A stretch of 64,000 nucleotides of DNA from JADJVL01 sp046331545 (lineage in GTDB: Bacteria; Acidobacteriota; Holophagae; Holophagales; Holophagaceae). Below are positions 46,055-53,433 of the stretch, one piece after another (the first letter of the stretch is position 1; the number at the start of each line of letters is the position of its first letter). The stretch spans positions 806,001 through 870,000 of the forward strand of contig JAXLQR010000002.1 in assembly GCA_046331545.1 (NCBI GenBank), written 5' to 3'. Under the pieces are notes generated by a model. It was given only the letters and a program-made list of their open reading frames with translations. It was not told the origin of the DNA and made no database searches. Position numbers and translations under genes: made by a program.

Positions 46055-47214
46055 CCACCCAGGCCCTTCCCGCCCGCCGCCCCTTCCGCGCCGGCTTCTG
46101 GACCGCGCTCTTCTCCCTGGTCTTCATCGCCTTCCTGGGGGTCACTGTCCTGCGCTTCACCAAGGGGCTCGGGGCCGTCACGAACCTCAACGACCGCTTC
46201 CCCTGGGGCGTGTGGATCGGCTTCGACCTGCTCTGCGGCGTCGGCCTCGCCGCCGGGGCCTTCACCCTCACGGCCGTGGTGCACCTCTTCAACCTCAAGC
46301 GCTTCGAGCCCATCGTGCGGCCCACCATCCTCACGGGCTTCCTGGGCTACATCTTCGTGATCCTGGCGCTGATGTTCGACCTGGGCCAGCCCTGGCGCAT
46401 CTGGCACGCCCTCGTCTACTGGAACCCGCACTCCGTCATGTTCGAGGTGGCCTGGTGCGTGATGCTCTACACCACCGTGCTCTCCATCGAGTTCGCGCCG
46501 GTGGTTCTGGAGCGCTTCGGCTGGCACGCGCCGGCGCGCATCATCCACGGCCTCATCACGCCCCTCGTCATCGCCGGCGTCATCCTCTCCACCCTGCACC
46601 AGAGCAGCCTGGGCAGCCTCTACCTCATCGTGCCCTCCAAGCTGCACCCGCTCTGGTACTCGCCCCTGCTGCCCCTGCACTTCTACGTCTCGGCCATCGG
46701 CGCGGGCATCGGGATGGTGGTGCTGGAGTCCTACCTCAGCCAGCGGGCCTTCGGCCGGGCCCTGGAGATGGACCTCCTGGAGCCCCTGGCCCGGGGCATG
46801 GTGGTGGCGCTGGGAATCTACGGCCTCCTGCGCCTGCAGGCCATCGCGCGCAACGGCGCCTTCGGCGACGTCCGCGCCCTCACCTACGAAGGGAAGATGT
46901 TCCTCCTGGAGATCGCCCTGGGGGTCGTCCTCCCGGTGGGCCTGCTGGCCTTCCGGAAGCTGCGCACGAGCCCGCGCTGGCTGGTGGCGGGCTCCTTCCT
47001 CGCGGTGCTCGGCTTCGTGGTGAACCGCCTGAACGTGAGCGTCACGGGCATGGAACGGGCGGCCGGCGTGCGCTACGTGCCATCGGTCATGGAGATCATC
47101 GTGAGCGTCGGCCTCGTCGGCCTGGGCATGGCCGTGTTCGCCTTCGCCGCGCGCAACTTCGCCATCTTCCCCGAGCACGCCCCGGCCCCGGAGGCCGAGG
47201 CCCCCGGAGGCTGA
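46051..47214 (+). CDS. NrfD/HybB/PsrC-type integral membrane protein
   Basis: 387 residues and about ten membrane helices (first at about 14-35, last at about 345-368). It resembles the quinone-binding subunits of hydrogenase 2 (HybB) and polysulfide reductase (FPWGVWIGFDLLCGVGLAAG, MFDLGQPWRIWHAL, TLHQSSLGSLY). It would pass electrons between the quinone pool and the cytoplasmic FeS partner. Translation is coupled to the FeS gene by ATGA, and the sensor kinase gene starts three bases after its stop. Confidence 0.92.
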   Translation: MTTQALPARRPFRAGFWTALFSLVFIAFLGVTVLRFTKGLGAVTNLNDRFPWGVWIGFDLLCGVGLAAGAFTLTAVVHLFNLKRFEPIVRPTILTGFLGYIFVILALMFDLGQPWRIWHALVYWNPHSVMFEVAWCVMLYTTVLSIEFAPVVLERFGWHAPARIIHGLITPLVIAGVILSTLHQSSLGSLYLIVPSKLHPLWYSPLLPLHFYVSAIGAGIGMVVLESYLSQRAFGRALEMDLLEPLARGMVVALGIYGLLRLQAIARNGAFGDVRALTYEGKMFLLEIALGVVLPVGLLAFRKLRTSPRWLVAGSFLAVLGFVVNRLNVSVTGMERAAGVRYVPSVMEIIVSVGLVGLGMAVFAFAARNFAIFPEHAPAPEAEAPGG

Positions 47215-47217
47215 ACC

Positions 47218-48747
47218 GTGCGGACCCGCATCGGCACCCGCCTCATCCTCGGCGCCGGCCTCGTGAGCGCCGCGGTGATCGGGGTGATGGCGGCGCTGGT
47301 GGTGCGGATCCACACGGCCCAGCTGGTGGCGGAGCGCACCCGCAGCGCCAGCCAGCTCAGCGAGACCATCAAGGAGAGCACCCACTTCGACATGCTGGAG
47401 AACCGGCGGGAGAGCCTGCACCGGCAGATCCGCGCCATGGGCTCCCTGTCCCAGGACGGCATCCGCAAGGTCCGGCTCTTCAACAAGGAGGGGAGGATCA
47501 TGTTCTCCTCCGACGCCGCGGAGATTGGAACCACCCTCGACACCAAGGCGGAGGCCTGCTTCGCCTGCCACACCGAGGGGCGTCCCCTGGAACGGCTGGA
47601 CATGGACGCCCGGGCGCGCCTGTTCCCGGGAGGCGACGGGACGCGGGTGCTGGGCATCATCAGCCCCATCTACAACCAGCCCACCTGCGCCACCGCGGCC
47701 TGCCACGCCCACTCGCCCAGGCAGAGCGTGCTGGGCGTCCTGGACGTGAACGTCTCCATGGCCGAGGCGGACCACGAGATCCGGCGGAGCCGGCTGGCCA
47801 TGGCGGCCCTGGCGTCCCTGGCCATCCTGCTCAGCAGCCTCATGCTCTTCTGGCTCAACCGCCGCCTGGTGGCGAGGCCCGTGGCCGCCCTGGTGGCCGG
47901 CACGCGGCGGGTCGCGGCGGGGGACCTCAACACCTCCATCGAGGTGAGCGGAAGGCACGAGCTCGGCGACCTCGCCGCGGCCTTCAACGACATGACCCGG
48001 CGCCTCGCGGACGTGCAGCGCCAGCTCACCCAGGCGGACAAGCTGGCCTCCGTGGGCCGCCTCGCCGCGGGCCTCGCCCACGAGATCAACAACCCGCTGA
48101 CCGGCGTGCTGAGCTACGCCTCCCTGCTGCGCAAGCGCCTCGAGGCCGACGCCGAGGCCTGCGCCGACCTGGACGTGATCGTCCGCGAGACCAAGCGCTG
48201 CCGCCTCATCCTCCGGGAGCTGCTGGACTTCGCCCGGCCCGCGCCGCCCACGCGGGTGGAGGCGGACCTCAACGAGGTGGCGCGCCACGCCGTGGCCGTG
48301 GTGGTGAACCAGCTGGCCCTGAACCAGGTGCGGCTGGCCCTCGACCTCGCGGAGGACCTCCCCAAGGCCTTCGCCGACCCCAACCAGGTCCAGCAGGTGG
48401 TCGTGAACCTCCTGCTCAACGCCGCCGACGCCATCGGCGAGGCCGGCGGCGAGATCCGCCTGCGCAGCCGGGCCGAGGGGGCTTCGGTGGTCCTCGAGGT
48501 GGAGGACGACGGCCCGGGCATCCCCCAGGAGCTGCAGCCGCACCTCTTCGACCCCTTCTTCACGACGAAGGGAACCCGGGGCACGGGCCTCGGGCTGGCC
48601 GTCACCTGGGGCATCGTCCAGGGCCATGGCGGCACCATCGACGTCCACAGCGAGCCCGGCGCGGGCGCGCGCTTCACCGTCCACATCCCCCGCGAGGCCC
48701 CGGCGCAGGCCGGCCCCGCCCTGACCCCCAAGGAGGCCACGCCATGA
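47218..48747 (+). CDS. Sensor histidine kinase with periplasmic haem-c-type motifs
   Basis: 509 residues. Membrane helices at about 9-31 and 198-217 frame a periplasmic domain. That domain contains CFACH (C114, C117, H118), a standard haem c site, and CATAACH (C157, C162, H163), the rarer C-x4-CH spacing. HAMP follows (about 220-270), then HisKA with H288 in GLAHEINNPLTG and a full ATPase domain (NLLLNAADAIGEAG, GTGLGLAVTWG). It probably senses redox state or a gas through covalently bound haem. GTG start. The receiver-domain partner is the next gene, coupled by ATGA. The kinase core is certain; haem attachment is inferred. Confidence 0.92.
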   Translation: MRTRIGTRLILGAGLVSAAVIGVMAALVVRIHTAQLVAERTRSASQLSETIKESTHFDMLENRRESLHRQIRAMGSLSQDGIRKVRLFNKEGRIMFSSDAAEIGTTLDTKAEACFACHTEGRPLERLDMDARARLFPGGDGTRVLGIISPIYNQPTCATAACHAHSPRQSVLGVLDVNVSMAEADHEIRRSRLAMAALASLAILLSSLMLFWLNRRLVARPVAALVAGTRRVAAGDLNTSIEVSGRHELGDLAAAFNDMTRRLADVQRQLTQADKLASVGRLAAGLAHEINNPLTGVLSYASLLRKRLEADAEACADLDVIVRETKRCRLILRELLDFARPAPPTRVEADLNEVARHAVAVVVNQLALNQVRLALDLAEDLPKAFADPNQVQQVVVNLLLNAADAIGEAGGEIRLRSRAEGASVVLEVEDDGPGIPQELQPHLFDPFFTTKGTRGTGLGLAVTWGIVQGHGGTIDVHSEPGAGARFTVHIPREAPAQAGPALTPKEATP

Positions 48748-49865
48748 CCGTCCTGCTCATCCTCCTGATGTTCGTCGCCTTCGTCGGGCTGGACTTCCTG
48801 GTCCGCGACCTGTCGAGGCGGCACCGCGCCCGGAAGGAGCTCGAGGCCCGCAAGGCGGTGCTCGAGACCGCCGTGCGCCTCGACTTCACCCACGAGGCCA
48901 AGTCCCTCAAGCGGGTGGAGGTGCCCGAGCCCAAGGGCCGCATCCTCGCCGTGGACGACGAGCCCGTGGTCCTCGACTCCTTCCGCCGCATCCTCGTGCT
49001 CGAGGGCTTCAGCGTGGACACCGTGGAGACCGGGCCGGAGGCCCTGGGCCTGGTCCAGCGCCGCGACTACGACTTCGTGTTCACCGACCTCAAGATGCCC
49101 GGCATGGACGGCGTCGAGGTCGTCAAGGCCGTCAAGCACCTGCGCCCGGACGTGGACGTCGTGGTGATCACCGGCTACGCCACCATCGAGACCGCGGTGG
49201 AGACCCTCCAGCAGGGCGCCTGCGAGTACGTGCAGAAGCCCTTCACCGCCGACGAGCTGGCGGAGTTCGCGAAGAAGCTCCTGATCAAGCGCCAGGCCCG
49301 CCTGGACGCCCAGCGCCAGCCGGTGGTGCGCATCGTGGCCCCCGAGGTGGCGGAGACGGCCCCCGCAGGCGAGTACTGCGTTCCCGGCGGCGCCTTCCTA
49401 TCCGAGGGCCACGCCTGGGCCCGCATCGAGCCCGGCGGCCAGATCCGCGTGGGCATCGACGACTTCGCCCGCAAGGCCCTGGGCCCCGTCGAAGCCGTGG
49501 AGGTCCCGGAGCCCGGCCGCGCCGTGCACAAGGGCGACGTGCTGTTCACCCTGAAGCGCGACGGCCAGGCCGTGCACTTCTCCTCCCCGCTGAGCGGAAA
49601 GGTGCTGAAGGCCAACCCCGAGATCCAGGCCCATCCCGATCCGATCCTGGAGAGTCCCTACGACCGGGGCTGGATCTGCGCCCTCCAGGCCACCGACCTC
49701 CTGAAGGAGCTCGGCACCCTGAGGATCGGCAAGCCCGTGGTGCCCTGGTACCAGGAGGAGATCAAGCGGCTGCGGGAGCTGGCCCCGGCTTCCGGCCCGG
49801 GGCCGGACTGGCCCGCCGTGGAGCAGGCGTTCCTGCATCCGGAGCGCGAGGGCGTCGGGGCCTGA
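48744..49865 (+). CDS. Membrane-anchored receiver domain fused to a GcvH-like domain
   Basis: 373 residues; AAGGAGG precedes the ATG. A membrane helix (1-20) leads to a receiver domain (65-180) with acidic pocket D71/D72, phosphoacceptor D115, T143 and K165. From about 212 to 330 the chain matches the glycine cleavage H protein (EGHAWARIEPGGQIRVGIDD, VEVPEPGRAVHKGD, SSPLSGKVLKAN, ESPYDRGWI). Without gaps, the lipoyl-lysine position of GcvH falls on G274, so it cannot be lipoylated there. There is no DNA-binding or enzymatic output domain. It likely signals from the haem kinase to the redox module by protein contact. Confidence 0.9.
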   Translation: MTVLLILLMFVAFVGLDFLVRDLSRRHRARKELEARKAVLETAVRLDFTHEAKSLKRVEVPEPKGRILAVDDEPVVLDSFRRILVLEGFSVDTVETGPEALGLVQRRDYDFVFTDLKMPGMDGVEVVKAVKHLRPDVDVVVITGYATIETAVETLQQGACEYVQKPFTADELAEFAKKLLIKRQARLDAQRQPVVRIVAPEVAETAPAGEYCVPGGAFLSEGHAWARIEPGGQIRVGIDDFARKALGPVEAVEVPEPGRAVHKGDVLFTLKRDGQAVHFSSPLSGKVLKANPEIQAHPDPILESPYDRGWICALQATDLLKELGTLRIGKPVVPWYQEEIKRLRELAPASGPGPDWPAVEQAFLHPEREGVGA

Positions 49866-49875
49866 GTCCCCCGGC

Positions 49876-50142
49876 TCAGCCTTCCTGCAGGGCGGCGAGG
49901 TCCCTGGCCACGGCGAGGGCCTCGCCGATCCTGCGCTCGTCGCCGGCCGTGCGGCCGGCGTGCCGGGCGAGCAGGGCCCGGGCGCCCGCCTCGTCCGCTT
50001 CCGCCGCCGCCACGAGGTCGGCCAGGGCCGAGGCCCCCAGCCCCAGGGCCCGCAGCAGGTCCGCGAGGCGCGCGGAGAGCTCGGCCCGCCGGGCCTCCCG
50101 CTGCGCCTTCAGGGCGCGCTTGCCGGGGCGCCGCTCCGCCAT
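49876..50142 (-). CDS. Small helical protein coupled to the E1 dehydrogenase gene
   Basis: 88 residues. The ATG (50140-50142) shares its last base with the TGA of the upstream dehydrogenase gene (TGATG), a coupling that supports it as real. A Lys/Arg-rich N-terminus (GKRALKAQREARR) is followed by an Ala/Leu-rich helical region. No domain was recognised. It converges on the receiver-GcvH gene with ten bases between stops. Confidence 0.55.
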   Translation of the reverse strand: MAERRPGKRALKAQREARRAELSARLADLLRALGLGASALADLVAAAEADEAGARALLARHAGRTAGDERRIGEALAVARDLAALQEG

Positions 50143-52277
50143 CAGACCTTCGCCAGCTTCCGGTAGGCCTCGAGGAAGTCCGCCGGCTGGGGCAGGATCT
50201 CGTCCTCGAGGTGGGGGTTGTAGGCGATCCACGTGTCCTTCGCCGCGACCCGCCGCACGGGCGCGTCCAGGTGGAAGAAGAGCTCGTCAGCGATGCGGGC
50301 GGCGATCTCGGCGCCGTAGCCCCAGCTCAGGGTGTCCTCGTGGGCGACGATGACGCGGTGGGTCTTCTTGACGGATGCGGAGATGGCGGCCCAGTCGTAG
50401 GGATTGAGGGTGCGCAGGTCGAGGATCTCGACGCTGAGGCCCTCCTTCTCCGCCTCCCGCGCGGCCTGCACGGCGCGGTGGACGGTGCAGCCGTAGGTCA
50501 CCACCGTGAGGTCCTTCCCTTCGCGCACGGTGCGGGCCTTGCCGAAGGGGATGAGGAAGTCCCCGGGCACCTCCGGCCCCTTGTTGTGGGTCTGGCGGTA
50601 GAGGTGCTTGGGCTCCAGGAAGAGCACGGGGTCGTCGCAGCGGATGGCGGTGCGCAGGAGGCCGGCGGCGTCCAGGGCGGTGGAGGGGTAGACGACGCGC
50701 AGCCCCGGGCAGTGGGTGAAGGCGCTCTCGCCGCACTGGCTGTGATAGGTCGCGCCGCCCATGAGGTAGCCGGCGATGGGCACGCGCACCACCATGGGCG
50801 CCTTGAAGGCCCCGTTGCTGCGCCAGCGGATGTTCGCAAGCTCGTCCCGGAGCTGCTGCATGGCGGGCCAGATGTAGTCGAAGAACTGGATCTCCACCAC
50901 CGGCTTGAAGCCCCGCGCCGCGAGGCCGATGGCGCGCCCCACGATGGTGGCCTCCGCCAGGGGGGAGTTGTAGACCCGATGGGAGCCGAACTGCTTCTGC
51001 AGGCCGTGGGTGGCCTTGAAGACGCCGCCCTTCCCCTTCACCTCGTCGAGGACCCCGTCGCGGCTCGCGTCCGCCACGTCCTCGCCGAAGACCAGGATGC
51101 GGGGGTCCCGGGCCATCTCCTGCTTCATGACCTGGTTCACGGCGTCGATGAGGGTCTTGGAACCGCTGGTCTCCGGGACGGACGCCTCGGTGTCGAAGGC
51201 GGCGGAGGTGGGATCCACGTCCTCGCTGTAGAGGTGCTCGTAGAAGGAGCCGCTGGCCGGGGCCGGCGCGGCCTCCGCGGCCTCCCAGGCCACGTCGATC
51301 TCCAGCTGGATCTCGGCCTTGAGCTGCTCCAGCGCCTCCGTCGTCAAGTCCCCTTCCGCCACGAGCCGCTCGGCGAAGGTCTTCACCGGGTCCCGCAGGG
51401 CCTCGGCGTCGCGCTCGGCCTTGGGCTTGTAGAGCTGCTCGTCGTCGGAGAGGGAATGGGAGTAGGGCCGGATCACCTTCGCGCGCACCAGCGCGGGGCC
51501 CTTGCGGGCGCGGGCGTGGGCGACGGCCTTCGACAGGGCCTCATAGCTGGCAATGGGATCACAGCCGTCCACGTCGTCCACGATGAGCAGCCCGTGGGGC
51601 TCGTAGCCCTTGAGGAGGGCCGCCACGTTGCCGCCCGGGTACTGGACCTCGGAAGGCACGCTGATGGCGTACCCGTTGTCCTGCACCAGGAACACCACGG
51701 GCACCTTGAGGTTCACGGCGTTGCTCACGGCCTCCCAGAACTCGCCCTGGGAGCAGGTGCCGTCGCCGGTGGTGGTGAGCACCACCTCGTCGGTGCGGAT
51801 GCCGAGCGCCTCCTGCAGGCCGCCGGCCTCGGCCCGGAGGATCGCCTCGGCGGCGCCCACCGCCTGCAGGAACTGCGACCCCGTCGGGCTGGAGGTGGTG
51901 AAGATGTTGAGGCCCTTGTGGCCCCAGTGGCTGGGCATCTGGCGGCCGCCGCTGGCGGGGTCCTCCACGCTGCCCACGGAGCCGAGGAACATGTCCTTGG
52001 CGGTGTAGCCCAGGCCGTAGGCGAGGGCCCGGTCCCGGTAGTAGAAGAAGAACCAGTCGTGGCCGGGCTTCAGCAGCATCGCGGCGGCCGCCTGCACCGC
52101 CTCGTGGCCCACGCCGTTGATCTGGAAGAAGACCTTGTTCTGCCGCTTCCCGATGATCTCCTTGTCGTCGATGCGCCGGGCCGCGTAGATGGTGCGGTAG
52201 AGGGCCACGCGCTGCTCCCGGGTGAGCGGGGCGGAGGCGGCGGCGGGCGTGGAGGCGGCGGTGGCAGGGGATGTCAC
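50142..52277 (-). CDS. 2-oxoacid dehydrogenase E1, fused alpha and beta subunits
   Basis: 711 residues. The alpha half (about 20-330) has the TPP motif GDGTCSQGEFWE to QDNGYA. The beta half (about 380-705) has FGEDVADASRDGVLDEV and the transketolase-type C-terminal domain. The decarboxylase feeds lipoyl-E2 of a branched-chain ketoacid, pyruvate or 2-oxoglutarate complex; the heart of the alpha half looks most like branched-chain or pyruvate E1. No E2 or E3 gene is in the window. The GTG at 52277 is chosen for GGAGG four bases upstream. It is divergent from bioB with a 124-base gap. Confidence 0.92.
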   Translation of the reverse strand: MTSPATAASTPAAASAPLTREQRVALYRTIYAARRIDDKEIIGKRQNKVFFQINGVGHEAVQAAAAMLLKPGHDWFFFYYRDRALAYGLGYTAKDMFLGSVGSVEDPASGGRQMPSHWGHKGLNIFTTSSPTGSQFLQAVGAAEAILRAEAGGLQEALGIRTDEVVLTTTGDGTCSQGEFWEAVSNAVNLKVPVVFLVQDNGYAISVPSEVQYPGGNVAALLKGYEPHGLLIVDDVDGCDPIASYEALSKAVAHARARKGPALVRAKVIRPYSHSLSDDEQLYKPKAERDAEALRDPVKTFAERLVAEGDLTTEALEQLKAEIQLEIDVAWEAAEAAPAPASGSFYEHLYSEDVDPTSAAFDTEASVPETSGSKTLIDAVNQVMKQEMARDPRILVFGEDVADASRDGVLDEVKGKGGVFKATHGLQKQFGSHRVYNSPLAEATIVGRAIGLAARGFKPVVEIQFFDYIWPAMQQLRDELANIRWRSNGAFKAPMVVRVPIAGYLMGGATYHSQCGESAFTHCPGLRVVYPSTALDAAGLLRTAIRCDDPVLFLEPKHLYRQTHNKGPEVPGDFLIPFGKARTVREGKDLTVVTYGCTVHRAVQAAREAEKEGLSVEILDLRTLNPYDWAAISASVKKTHRVIVAHEDTLSWGYGAEIAARIADELFFHLDAPVRRVAAKDTWIAYNPHLEDEILPQPADFLEAYRKLAKV

Positions 52278-52401
52278 GGGACCTCCAGCGAAGCGGGTGA
52301 AGACGGGTCGGAAAGCCCAATTTACCACGGTTTCCGGGGCTTTCCGGAGGGGTAAAACCCCGGGGGACATGGTAGGTTGGAGGATTCACCCGGTGGGCTC
52401 C

Positions 52402-53349
52402 ATGAAGACCGTCCAAGAGATCCGCGCCATCCACGACCTGCCCTTCCCCGAGCTGCTGTTCCGGGCGGCGAGCGTGCACCGCGCGCACTGGAACGCGGAG
52501 GAGATCCAGTTCTGCACCCTGGACTCCATCAAGACCGGCGCCTGCCCCGAGGACTGCGCCTACTGCCCCCAGAGCGCGCGCTACAACACGGGCCTCAAGG
52601 TGGAGCCCCTGAAGGACGTGGCCAAGGTCCTCGCCGGCGCCGCCGAGGCGAAGGCCAACGGCAGCACCCGCTACTGCATGGGCGCCGCGTGGCGCGAAGT
52701 CAAGGACGACGCCAACTTCGAGGCCGTGCTGGGCATGGTGAAGGGCGTGAAGGACCTCGGCATGGAAGTCTGCGTGACCCTGGGGATGCTGGACGGCGAG
52801 CAGGCGAAGCGCCTCAAGGCCGCGGGCTGCGACGTGTACAACCACAACCTCGACACCAGCCGCGACTTCTACGAGACCATCATCAGCACCCGCAAGTTCG
52901 AGGACCGGCTGCGGACCATCGCGGCGGTGCAGGAGGCCGGCCTGGCGGTCTGCAGCGGCGGCATCGTGGGCATGGGGGAGAGCGTGGACCAGCGCCTCCA
53001 CTTCCTCCACGAGCTGACCGGGCTGGACCCCGCGCCGGAGAGCGTGCCCATCAACCACCTCGTCCCCGTGCCCGGCACGCCGCTGGCCGACCTGCCGCCG
53101 GTGCCGCCCCTGGAGTTCATCCGCATGATCGCCACGGCCCGCATCCTCTTCCCGAAGAGCCGCATCCGCCTCAGCGCGGGGCGCACGGCGATGAGCGACG
53201 AGATGCAGGCCCTCGCCTTCCTCGCCGGCGCCAACTCTCTCTTCACCGGCGACAAGCTCCTCACCACGCCGAATCCCGGCGACAGCCACGACCACCGGCT
53301 CGTGGAGGCCCTGGGCATGCGCGTGGAAGGCTCCGTCGCGGCGGTATAG
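52402..53349 (+). CDS. bioB: Biotin synthase
   Basis: 315 residues. Radical-SAM enzyme that inserts sulfur into dethiobiotin. C-x3-C-x2-C cluster in TGACPEDCAYC (C48, C52, C55), and family motifs YNHNLDTSRDFY and RLSAGRTAMSDE (Arg binding the second cluster) are present. The start at 52402 gives the usual N-terminus; upstream in-frame codons run into the divergent dehydrogenase promoter. No other bio genes are nearby. Confidence 0.95.
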   Translation: MKTVQEIRAIHDLPFPELLFRAASVHRAHWNAEEIQFCTLDSIKTGACPEDCAYCPQSARYNTGLKVEPLKDVAKVLAGAAEAKANGSTRYCMGAAWREVKDDANFEAVLGMVKGVKDLGMEVCVTLGMLDGEQAKRLKAAGCDVYNHNLDTSRDFYETIISTRKFEDRLRTIAAVQEAGLAVCSGGIVGMGESVDQRLHFLHELTGLDPAPESVPINHLVPVPGTPLADLPPVPPLEFIRMIATARILFPKSRIRLSAGRTAMSDEMQALAFLAGANSLFTGDKLLTTPNPGDSHDHRLVEALGMRVEGSVAAV

Positions 53350-53433
53350 CCGCCTTCCCCACGCCGGGCGCCCACGGCCCCGGCGGCCCGCCCCGGCTCT
53401 GCCCCGCTGAACCCCGACGACACGAGTGGACCC

